Source of the DNA: Trichosporon coremiiforme
Taxonomy: Eukaryota; Basidiomycota; Tremellomycetes; Trichosporonales; Trichosporonaceae
NCBI GenBank assembly: GCA_039545355.1
Contig: BCJJ01000004.1
Location: 1,506,801 to 1,570,800 of the forward strand
Direction: 5' to 3'
DNA: 64,000 nt
Below the pieces are notes generated by a model. The model did not search any database. It was not told the DNA's origin and saw only the letters and a list, made by a program, of their open reading frames with translations. Below are positions 42,304 through 52,086 of the stretch, piece after piece. How positions within the stretch are numbered: the first letter of the stretch is position 1; every line of letters begins with the position of its first letter. Position numbers and translations under genes: made by a program.

Positions 42304-44390
42304 CTACCTGAGCTCCTGCAGAGTCGCAGACCACTTCGCCACCTTCGGGTGCGCCATGACCTTGTCCGGACGGAAATTCTGAACCTCCAGACCTTCCAGA
42401 GACGTTGCTCGAGACAGGGCAACATACGCCTGGCCCTTCTCAAACACCTTGCCGAGGTCGACCTTGACGCGGTCCAGAGTCTGTCCTTGCGACTTGTGAA
42501 TACTCATGGCCCAGGCGAGGATCAGGGGCAGCTGTACCCTCTGCACCTGAATCTCGCCGTTGGGCAGCTCGCTCTTGAATGTCTCGTACTCGACGAGCAT
42601 ATCTTGGGTTCCGCCAGGCACCTTGAAGCGCACGACCGGGAAGGGTTTGGCATCCTTCGCCACCTTCTGGCGTAAGATCGAGCGTAACTTGCGCGCTCCG
42701 TCCTCCGCCTCGTCGTCTGAACCTGCAACGTCCCGGCGCCACTTGCCGTTGGAGTCGAGCATGAAGTCGTGGACATGGCAGAAGCCGATAACTTTGCCCA
42801 TGCTGCCGTTGACGAGGGTTTCGTCCACGTTCTTGATGAGCATGACCTGGGCATCGATCTTGAGATTCATGGTCTTGGGCGCCATGAAATTAGACAGCAG
42901 CTTCTCCTTCTGGGCGGGGTCGGTGATCGTGCCCCCGTCTGACGAGGGATACGAGAACCCTTCAGTGTTGAGGGCTTGGATACGGTAGCTGTTCGATCTC
43001 TCAACGTCTTCACGGCGGGGGAACAGTTCTGTCGGCTCGATGCCATCGTCGTAGTGGATGGTGCGGGAGAGGGAACGGAAACGGTTGATGGACTCGGGAG
43101 TCAGCCTACCGAAACGCATCTCGTTGAGCATTTCGATGAAACTCTCGTCGCGTTGACGGAAGACTTGGGATAGGTTGATCGACCTCTGTATAGTCTTCCC
43201 CCAGGAGGCAGCCTCGAAGCAAAACTTGGATGCGTTGCTGCCCTTGGTGACCGGGGGAAGCTGGAAGAAGTCGCCAGTCACGACGACCTGCATACCACCG
43301 AACGGAACATCCGGCTTCTTGCGCATGATTCGTGCGATCTGATCGTACTTGTCGAAGAGGTCTGCGTCCACCATCGACACTGACGTTAGTCCGGAGGCAT
43401 TCAGAATGCCACATACCTTCATCAATGATAAGCACTTTCGTGCGTAACCAACGAGGGACAGCCTTCTTGTTCCTTTTGATACGCTTGCAGAGCTCATCAG
43501 CCGGCTCCAATGCCAGACCGGCGCCGCCGAATGCATGGAGCGTCACTCCACCGATGTTGCATGCAGCAATGCCCGTGGAAGCAGTCACTGCCACAGCGTC
43601 GTTCGCCTTGGCGAACTTTTTCCTCAGTGCGCGGATAATCTCGCGAAGCAGAACGGACTTTCCCGTTCCCGCGGATCCGGTGAAGAAGACGTTGAGTCCC
43701 TCATGAACGACGAGCTGCAAGACTTTGTTCTGTTCATTGCTGAGCAAGATCTTCTGACGGATGTCGACGGTAGGAGCCTTGACACGCTTCACTGCGGGCT
43801 TGGAGGGGCCGGCCTTCGAGTCCGTTGTCGCCAACACCTTCTTTGCCGTTCTGCAGAGTCAGCATATGCCTCACTGTAGTCTTCCTCACGAGAAGTCCTC
43901 CTCCCATGGCCGCTTCGAAGGTTTAGAGAGACTGGGCAAACTTGGGAGAGGTAGCGGCGCAGATGGCGTCGAACGTGCAGGCGCTCTTGAAGACGAAGCG
44001 TTCTGCTTAGGAGGGGGAGCACTTGCAGATGCAGAGCTGCCGGTGTTCGTCGAAAGCGCGGCGAGAATCGCGCGACGTCTGCGCTCCGCCGGCGTCATGG
44101 CTTCATCAGACTGTGGCTGCGCTGAGGCGACCACGGTCGGCTTCGGGCCCGTGAATGGGTTCGGCTTATGCTTAATCCTTAATGAGTTAGCGGAATATTT
44201 CATGCAGTGGCCGCCCGGCGCAACGGTCAGTCACTCACACCTCTGGACTTGGGGACCATTCGATCTCCTGACTACTCGGAGGCGGGATAGCGATTGGCTC
44301 GTCGTCGTCCGGCTCCTCCCAATTCCTCTGTAGAGAGTTGACGCGTCCTAAGCCACGGCTAGAAGTGGCCCCCGCAAACATGGACGGCAT
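42304..44390 (-). CDS. PIF1: PIF1-family 5'-3' DNA helicase
   Basis: Minus-strand exons 44239..44390, 43890..44177, 43417..43850, 42304..43379; introns 61, 39 and 37 nt; 649 aa. Superfamily 1B helicase that unwinds DNA, including G-quadruplexes, and regulates telomeres and mitochondrial DNA. Visible motifs: Walker [18 protein letters not shown], motif Ia [16 protein letters not shown], Walker [19 protein letters not shown] (rebuilt across the last intron), [17 protein letters not shown] (motif III), the PIF1-typical LSQVFRQ and the C-terminal [22 protein letters not shown] and [15 protein letters not shown]. The N-terminal 200 residues are Ser/Pro/Ala-rich and variable. There is no clear mitochondrial presequence after the chosen ATG. 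It is divergent from RPF1, 223 bases apart. Confidence 0.95.
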
Positions 44391-44613
44391 GGCTAGGTGT
44401 TTATGCGGCAAGTGTAGTGTACAGAGTTTGGACGCGATCCGAGAAGTTGACGCGACTGTTCTTGCAATGTTGTTGTGACAGTCACGTGATCGCATAACTT
44501 TTGAGTCCGCCGGTTGCCGCCACCCAGATTCAAGATTTCGGACGGTGGAGAAGTTCAACGACTCTGTTCGGCGATCAAGCTCGATACCTGGAAGCACGTC
44601 AACAACAGCCAAG
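44391..44613. promoter_or_regulatory. Divergent promoter PIF1 / RPF1 with E-box
   Basis: 223 bases between the two start codons. It contains a palindromic TCACGTGA (44482..44489), the core bound by basic helix-loop-helix factors such as Cbf1 in fungi. Which gene it serves is unknown. Confidence 0.55.
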
Positions 44614-46166
44614 ATGGGTCGCGACAAGAAGATCGCCAACGCTATGAAGCGTTCAGAGCAGCACCGGAAGTCCCGTCGTGAGAAGGGACAGGAGAAGCTG
44701 CAGCGTCGCATGGCCGTGAGTCCCACCGTGCTCCATTAGACACTGACGCCCAGATCAAGAAGGCCGAACGCGGAGAGGGTGGTGAGGAGCTTCGTCAGGT
44801 TAGTATATCGTGAGGGTGTCGTGAATTAAAGCTGACTGTCAGGCTCGTCTGGCGAAGAACGTCCCGCGCACGATCGACAACACCCGTATCTACGACTCGT
44901 CCTCGTACCTGACGGCCGACCCGGCGAGCTTGCGCGCTGCTGAGCAGCGTGCGGCCGCCGCCTCAAGACTCGTGAACGCTGAGGAGGACGAGGAGCAGGA
45001 CGATGAGGAGATGGACCAGGACGAGGAGGGAGAGTCTGAGGATGAGGAGGAGGAAGAGGCTGCCCCCGCCTCGAAGAAGAAGACTCTGAAGCGCAAGGCC
45101 GAAGCCGATGCTGAGGATGGGGACGATGTGGAGGAGGAGGAGGATGGAGATGAAGAGGAGGAGGCAGAGGAGGAGGATGCCGAGGAGCAGGAGGAGCAGG
45201 CGCCCGTCATGACGGGCCCTCCCCGCATTCTGCTCACGACCTCGCCTGGTCCTACGAAGGCGACCTACCAATTCTGCGACGAGCTCAAGAATGTCTTCCC
45301 CGGAGGCGAGTTCTTTGAGCGCCCCAAGGGTCGTGGATTCGAGCTTGGTCGTGTGGCTCGTTGGGCTGCGAAGCGCGGTTTCCACGCCTGCATTGTTGTG
45401 AACGAGGACCACAAGAAGCCCAGTGAGTTTAGATCGCAGCTGAGCAGCAGCGGCGGGTGACTGACGTTCGCAGATGCTATCACTCTTATTAACCTTCCGG
45501 CTGGACCGACGGCGTACTTCAAGCTCTCGAGCGTGCAGCTCAGCTCTGAAATCTACGTAAGCTACGATTGTGAGGCTGAAGCTAACTGCAGAAACACGCT
45601 CGCCCCACCGCGCACTCCCCCGAGCTCATCCTGAACGGCTTCACGACGCTGCTCGGTAACGCCGTCGGACGCATGTTCGGCCAGCTCTTCCCTTCGCTTC
45701 CTCAATTCCGCGGACGACAGGTCGTCACTCTCCACAACCAGCGAGACTTCCTGTTCTTCCGCCGTCACCGTTACGCGTTTGCTTCTCCGACGGAGGCCAA
45801 GCTCCAAGAGATTGGCCCTCGCTTCACGCTCAAGCTGCGGTGGATGCGGAAGGGTCTGCCTGGTGTCAAGGCGGCTGACGGTCGCATGGCCGCGGGTGGT
45901 GACAAGGGTGGCGACACTGAGTTCGCCGTGGACGACAGCGACGACGAGGATGTCGCGCAGCAGGAGAAGGACGACGAGGCTGAGGCTGCTGCCGCTATGG
46001 CTCGCGGTGAGATCACTCCTAGTGGCCAGGCGATTCCGGCTCTGGACGAGGAGCAGGAGTACGAGTGGAAGTGGAAGGTAAGTCCCATCGCTCGCCAGGA
46101 ACGATCGCGATCGCTGACAACCGGCAGCCCAAGATGGAGGTGTCCCGCCGAACCTTCTTCCTGTAG
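44614..46166 (+). CDS. RPF1: Ribosome production factor 1 (Brix domain)
   Basis: Six exons: 44614..44715, 44754..44798, 44843..45422, 45474..45556, 45592..46077, 46128..46166; introns 35-51 nt; 444 aa. Nucleolar assembly factor for the 60S subunit, needed for 27S pre-rRNA processing. The Brix domain begins at about residue 173 ([19 protein letters not shown]) and includes [67 protein letters not shown]-like [23 protein letters not shown] and [12 protein letters not shown]; the protein ends in the family tail [13 protein letters not shown]1 is preferred over IMP4 because of that tail and the HNQRDFIFFRRHRY motif. A very acidic Glu/Asp stretch (about 85-170) and a second one near 375 are typical nucleolar features. 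Confidence 0.95.
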
Positions 46167-46527
46167 ACTATCTTCATATATATCCTGTTCTCTCACGATT
46201 CTGTACTACTGCATTGTTGCATCATCAACTCGGACAACCACCATGCATAGATTTTCGGTTCTGGATTTAGCGCATTGATGACTTAGGTATGAGTGAAACG
46301 CCACATGGTGGAGGGCTCGCCAGGCGGGGGCCGGGGTTTCGGGATTAGGGGGCACGCTCGTTTTTGCAGCTCTGGAAGTCCATTGTTCGCTGGTCACACC
46401 ATAGAGCGCCGGCGAGCAGCAAGCAGCGTCCATAACCCAACCTACTCGCGTTCTCTATCCAGACCGAGTTCATATCTAAAAGCGGGGAAGCGCAACGCGG
46501 CACCCCGACCTAGAAATTCTCGACACG
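46167..46527. other. Intergenic, RPF1 to eIF3e
   Basis: About 360 bases with the RPF1 3' end and eIF3e promoter. Nothing further seen. Confidence 0.55.
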
Positions 46528-48151
46528 ATGTCCGCCGACGCCGCCACCCAGGCTGACCTGGCCAAGTACGACCTCACCCAAGTGCGTCCAGCAAGGGGGC
46601 TACGATTGCCTTCGACACTACGCGAGATGAGACGGCATGCTGACCACACCCACAGAAACTCATCCCTCAGCTCGACCGTCACCTTGCTATCCCTCTCATC
46701 GACCACCTCTCCGAGACCAAGGTCTTCCCCGCCGCTCAGGTGACCAAGGCCCAGTGCGTCAACACGAAATTCGATATCGCGTGCGTGTCACTGACTTTCG
46801 TCACAGATATGACCTCGTTAAGGGAACCAACATGGTCGACTACGTTGAGCAGCTCTACGAGCAGGCCAAGTCTGAGGGCGTCGCTGTCGAGCAGACCGAC
46901 TTCCAGAAGCTCCGTGACGAGGCTACCGCGCGTTACAAGAGCCTCCAGGATGCCGCCCAGCCTATCATGAAGGTCATCGAGGACCCCGAGGCTGTCGCCA
47001 AGCTCAAGGGTGGAATGGACAAGGAGAAGAACGTCGAGCTGCTGAGGACGGATTACAACATCTCGCTCGAGCAGATCAACGCGCTGTACCACTTCGGACA
47101 GTACCAGTACTCTCTTGGTGCTTACGGTGACGCCGCCAACTTCCTCTACCACTTCCTCATTTTCTCGCCCACCCAGGAGCTCAACATCTCGGCCCACTGG
47201 GGAAAGCTCGCCTCGAACATTCTTACCGGTGAATGGGAGGCCGCCCTTGTCGAGGTCAAGGACCTCCGTGACCTCATCGACAACCCCCAGACGGCTGCTC
47301 AGGCCAAGCCTCTGAACCAGCTCCAGGCCCGCACCTGGCTGCTTCACTGGTCATTGTTCGTCTTCTTCAACCTCGGCGACGCCCAGGGTTGCCAGGGACT
47401 TCTCGACATGTTCCTGTCGCCCGCTTACCTTAACACCATCCAGACATCTTGCCCCCACCTCCTCCGCTACCTCGTCGCTGCCGCCATCATCTCGCGACGT
47501 GCCCCCAAGCCTGCCGGCTCCCGCTCGAACCGCGACCACGTCAAGGACCTGACTCGCATCGTCCAGATGGAGGAGTACCAGTACTCTGACCCCGTCACTG
47601 CCTTCCTGAAGGACCTCTTCTGCGACTTCGACTTCGAGCGGGCTCAGCAGCGCCTTGCTGTCGCCGAGCAGGTCGTCCAGAAGGACTTCTTCCTGTCTGG
47701 CTTCGCCGCCGACTTTGTTGAGAACGCGCGCTGGCTGATCTCGGAGATCTTCTGCCGCATCCACCAGCGCATCGACATCAGCGACCTGTCCAAGACGCTG
47801 AACCTGTCNTACGAGGAGGGAGAGAAGTGGATCGTCAACCTNATCCGCGACTCGCGNATGGGTGTCGACGCCAAGATCGACCTGAAGTCGAACATGCTCT
47901 ACATCTCGCGNCCGCAATCGACGCCCACGACTACGCTNATCGAGGCNACNCGTGGTCTTGCGTTCCGGTCGCAGGCNGTNCAGGTNGCNATGCAGAACAC
48001 TGCNGAGCAGCGTTCAGGAGAGCGTGGCGGACGTGGCCAGGGTGGTGAGCGCCGGGGTCGTGGAGGAAGGACGGGNGGCCAGACGNGGCCTAACGCTGGT
48101 CAGCAGGGAGCAGCACCTGCTACGCAGACCGAGGGTGATGTCGCTGCCTAG
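46528..48151 (+). CDS. INT6: Translation initiation factor eIF3 subunit e (INT6)
   Basis: Three exons, 46528..46581, 46656..46753, 46807..48151; introns 74 and 53 nt; 498 aa. Subunit of the eIF3 PCI octamer that organises the 43S pre-initiation complex. Visible: N-terminal [91 protein letters not shown], and the PCI winged-helix end [28 protein letters not shown]. The tail after about residue 455 is Arg/Gly-rich ([14 protein letters not shown]). The last 280 bases contain 14 isolated undetermined bases, all at synonymous positions, so the protein can still be read. The first two introns have non-standard GTGCGT donors. Confidence 0.95.
47809..48086. other. Cluster of 14 isolated undetermined bases
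   Basis: Single N at 47809, 47842, 47857, 47911, 47938, 47947, 47950, 47977, 47980, 47986, 47989, 48004, 48076 and 48086. Thirteen fall on third codon positions of fourfold-degenerate codons and the last on the first base of an NGG codon, which is synonymous for A or C in arginine. Confidence 0.98.
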
Positions 48152-48609
48152 TTAGATGGACCTGCATGTATTGCATACTAGTGGATACAGACGTTGCGTT
48201 GCATTTTGCCACTGACCGAACCTCCTCTTGCATGGAAAGGGCACATCACATGGGTCCAAACCATGAGCATTATTTCGAGGCGATGCTCAGAAGTTTCTAA
48301 GAAGGCGGAATAGGAACGCGCGTCGGCGCGATTAGAGCGCAAATTGTAAGTAATTATGATTCCGGGTGATCGACGCACAGACGTCATACCGGCGGAGACG
48401 GGTGGCGAGGCACACCAGATCGCTGGAGCCACAGAAATATCCCTCGTCGCACGTAACGTTAGCCCCACCTTACAATACCGACCTTCCGTCCGACCTCAGA
48501 CACTCCTTCCCTTCGTTCTTTGATCAGACAGCCCCCGGCGCGCATCTCTTTCTTCTCTTTCTCATTATCCTCTCTCACCTCTCACCCACCCGCATAGCCC
48601 ACCAGCACG
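48152..48609. other. Intergenic, eIF3e to DUF4112 gene
   Basis: About 460 bases with the eIF3e 3' end and a pyrimidine-rich leader (about 48535-48590) of the next gene. No gene seen. Confidence 0.55.
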
Positions 48610-49588
48610 ATGAGCGCCATCCTCCAGTCGTACGCGAAAGTGAGCTCCACTCTGACGACAACAGTGTTTACATCGAGCGAGGAAGGCAAGCGCTGACATC
48701 AGAAAACCTTCAAGAACTCGGCCATGGCCTACGAACCCGAGGACCCGTACTATGAGACGGTCGTCGACGAGCACGGCCGCGCGAAGCGGACGAAGCGCGA
48801 CGTGCCCCCTGGCCTCAGCAAGCGCGATGCCAAGGCGCTCCGCAAGATCCGTCGCCGCGCGCACTACCTCGACAAGGGAATGAACCTGTGCGGTTTCCGT
48901 GTGGGATGGACCTTCTTCATTGGTAAGTCGGAGTGCTGCCGCCTTATCTTGTGTGGGAAAGATGTCTGAGACGTGGCGGGGCCTGGACTGGAGCTCCGCC
49001 CTCGTGATGGCGAACATTGAGACACAGCAGAGTGGCACTCAGCTAGGAGCGGCCGCAGACAGCTGACATCAGGTATCATCCCCGGCCTCGGAGACATCAC
49101 GGACGCTATTCTCAACTACACGCTCGTGGTGAAGCCGGCGCGCAAGCTCGACATTCCCGACAGCCTCGTGACGCACATGCTGTTCAACAACGCCGTGTCC
49201 GCGGGAGTCGGGTGAGTTTTCATCTCTCACCAGCTCTTCTTATCATGTTTTAGCTAATCTCAGCCTCGTTCCTCTTGTCGGAGACGTCGCACTCGCCGTC
49301 TGGAAGGCGAACTGGCGTAATGCCGCTCTGCTCGAGGAGTTCCTCGTGAAGCGCGGCGCGCAAAACCTCGCCGACTCGCTCTCCAACGACCCGGCCCACG
49401 GCCACCAGGTCGCCCACGCTGCCCTTGCACCGGGCGCACACGGTACTTCCGCGTCGAGCAACCCCCAGCTTGCCTCTGATGTGCTCGCGACTGGAGGTCA
49501 CCCCGCCCACATTCACGAGCAGACGCCGCTGAACCAGCCCGCGCAGCCTGCCCCGGCCGCGAAGAAGGGCTGGTTCAGACGTAGCTAA
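48610..49588 (+). CDS. DUF4112-domain membrane protein
   Basis: Four exons: 48610..48639, 48703..48922, 49073..49211, 49264..49588; introns 63, 150 and 52 nt; 237 aa. The DUF4112 domain spans about residues 60-160: hydrophobic, with the family pattern RVGWTFFIGIIPGLGDITDAI followed by a second G-D pair in GLVPLVGDVALAVWKANWRN. Members are small membrane-associated proteins of unknown function in fungi and bacteria. The first exon has only ten codons and encodes ILQSYAK, like other fungal members. The C-terminal 75 residues are Ala/His/Pro-rich and end with a basic GWFRRS. Confidence 0.88.
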
Positions 49589-49760
49589 GCGCACCGGCGT
49601 CGCTGGAGAGCGCTGAGCTCCTCCAACCCCAGCAACCTAGATTCGAATGATACCCGCTAAACCCTCCTTTCCATCGTAGACCCAGCACCGAACGTTCAGC
49701 CCATCCGTAGCCGTTATAATCCGTCCAAGTTGTTACAGAATGCATCCATATCTCCACCAC

Positions 49761-50458
49761 TCATTGAGGCCAAACCCCATCCGTAAAGTCGAGCACCGTG
49801 ACGCTCTCGACGCCGAGATCCTTCAGCCCCGTCTTGAAGGCGTCGTGCACCGGGTCGCGGAAGACGTAGTACTCGAGTTCCTGTTGGTTGGCGAACTCGG
49901 CGAGGAAGACGACCTGCATGCCCCCGTCGAGCTTCTCGGGCGAGGTCTGCTTCCCTCCCTTCAGGGAGAGGATGTACGGCCGCCCGTCGAGCTGGCAGGT
50001 GGTCTGGAGCTGTAGGAAGCGGGTCGTGAGTTCCGGCAGGTCGGTGGGGCGCGCGAGCTTGAAGGCGACTGTGGTGTTAGCGGGGGGTTCATTGGTGTGT
50101 GCATCACTCCCGGGTCTCCTACTCCCTCAATTCTTCCCGTATCTCGTCTCCTTGCTTGAGAGGAGAGGTGGTCCGATAGGAGGTCGAGATATCTCCCAGC
50201 TGTCGAAGAGAGTCGACTGAGATGCTGGGAGTATGGGAAGCGAGCGAGTGCAAGGATGAGCACGCAGCATGCACAGCTCACTGTGCTCGCTGTGCGGTAC
50301 GTACCAATGTGGAAGACGCTCATGACGGCGACACTCTCGTTGCTGAACATGAAGTATCCGAGAAAGAGGAGGGTGACAACAGCGGCGCCAGCGAGGATCC
50401 AGCGCCGCTGCGGCGCCAGCTGGGCCGAGAGGTCTTGCGCGTGCTGCGGGAGTCTCAT
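49761..50458 (-). CDS. Membrane-anchored Dabb (stress-responsive A/B barrel) protein
   Basis: Two exons, 50305..50458 and 49761..50068, with a 236-nt intron; 153 aa. Residues about 20-38 form a transmembrane anchor (WILAGAAVVTLLFLGYFMF). Residues about 45-150 form a Dabb domain: MSVFHIVAFKLARPTDLPEL, then SLKGGKQTSPEKLDGGMQVVFLAEFANQQELEYYVFRDPVHDAFK, with the H-x-V-x-F-K start and the D-P-x-H-x-x-F motif typical of the family. Dabb proteins are usually soluble dimeric barrels of unclear role in stress response or polyketide cyclisation. The gene is convergent with the DUF4112 gene and divergent from GPI11. Confidence 0.82.
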
Positions 50459-50876
50459 AGTTATTTTCAACTTTGTGCTTGCTCCGGGCTCCGGGTGAGC
50501 TGATTTCGGGTTTCGGTTGTGCTTGGGATAGGGAACGATGAAGCAATCTCAGAAATTCAGAATCACCTCCACCTCTCTTCGACACGAGAGAGAGACACGG
50601 CGCGGCGCCGTGCACTTGTGCTAGCGTAGTTCTCCGCTGTGAGAGGCTCGCGGCGTGTCGGGGCGAAGGACTTGTGGAGGCCCGCTAAGCAACGGCCTGT
50701 GCGAGCGCCGTTCTGCGGCGTCGTCATCGGAACCAATCTTTCGGCTGACTCTGTCTGGATCGCGTCAATCGAGGACCTCAGCAGTCCTCTCCTACACCTC
50801 CTCCTCACCTCTTCCTCCCTCTTCTCTTTATCTCCGTCTTTCGACACCCCGTCTCCCGACACAGTCGACAGCGACC

Positions 50877-51800
50877 ATGTCGACCCCGACCCAGCCCGCG
50901 GGCACAGAGGCAGTTGTGCTGAAGCAAACCCTCCCCCTGAAGGACTACTTCTCCACGCTGGCGTACCTCTCCTTCCTCCTCTCGACCACTGTTGCGCTCC
51001 TCCCCCGCTCGACGAAGTACTTCTACCCGGGAGCGGTGACTGCGCAAACGACCTCTGCCGACCGGCCAGAACATCCCTTCCTCACGCCCATCACGGCGAA
51101 CCCGACAGCCAGCGCGGCGTGGATCGCGGCCGGCACTGGTGTCACTGTCGCCTGGTTGGGGAACCGGTTTAGACGCTGGGTCGGGGCCAGAGGTGTGAGT
51201 ATCCTAACGGGAGAGCAGGCTGAGAGAGCGAGAGGGGGAGCAGGCTGAGAGAGACTGAGGGAGCAGGGCTGACGACAGAACACAAAGGACACCCTCCTCG
51301 CCATCCTGATCGCGACCCCACTGTATGCCGGTCTGATCCACCTCCTCGGCGCGCCCGGGTACACCTGGCTGCGCACGCTTCTCACCTCCCTGACCCTCGC
51401 CTTCCTCACGGCCTGGGTGCCGATCTACATCCTCGGCTTTCCTTCTCTCTACGACGAGGGCATCTCTGACCGATACCGCCTCACGCGCCTTTTCTCGCAG
51501 TGGACGCCCGAGACGCGTCTGGAGACGCTGATCGTGTACCCTGCTGTTGGGGCTGTTGTTGGTGCGTGGTTGGGTGCCGTACCCATGGCGCTCGACTGGG
51601 ACAGGCCGTGGCAGGCCTGGCCCCTCAGTGTGCTTGTTGGCGCCTGTGCTGGGTTCATTGCGGGCGGATATCTAGGCTGGGCTAGCTGTGCGTTCAAGGG
51701 GCTCAAGAGCGATATCGTTGCCGAGCAGCGCAAGGAGGCCGCACAGGCGAACAAGCCCAGGTCGTCTGGCAACGCGAGGCGGAGAAAGCCCGGCAAGTAA
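50877..51800 (+). CDS. GPI11: GPI-anchor biosynthesis protein PIG-F/GPI11
   Basis: Two exons, 50877..51194 and 51279..51800, with an 84-nt intron made of GAGAGAG/GCAGGCTGAG repeats; 279 aa. A multi-span ER membrane protein that assists the ethanolamine-phosphate transferases adding phosphoethanolamine to GPI mannoses. Visible: several hydrophobic helices (YFSTLAYLSFLLSTTVALL, LLAILIATPLYAGLIHLLGA, LLTSLTLAFLTAWVPIYIL) and the family signature GAVVGAWLGAVPMALDWDRPWQAWPLSVLVGACAGFIAGG at about residues 198-238, with a Lys/Arg-rich cytosolic tail. The ATG at 50877 lies in a good context (GACC) after a pyrimidine-rich leader. Confidence 0.93.
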
Positions 51801-52086
51801 AAGATGAGATAGATGGTCCGATGAATAAAGATACATGCAGCGCTCGGAACAGCCGCTTCAAAGCCCCGCTGAGCTCTGGCGTTCTATAATGGGGTTGAGG
51901 TTTGGGCTTGGATGGTGGTTTGGGTTTGGGGATTGGGATGTTGCAAGCGTGTATGGAAAATGACGGATCATGATGAGAGGATTGTACTAATGCAAGTTGC
52001 AGTTTTTGCTTTGATGAGAGAGAAAAGAAAGACTTGAACTGTTCTGGCTGGAGGCAGTGGGTATAGAGAGACACAGCAAAGACGGC

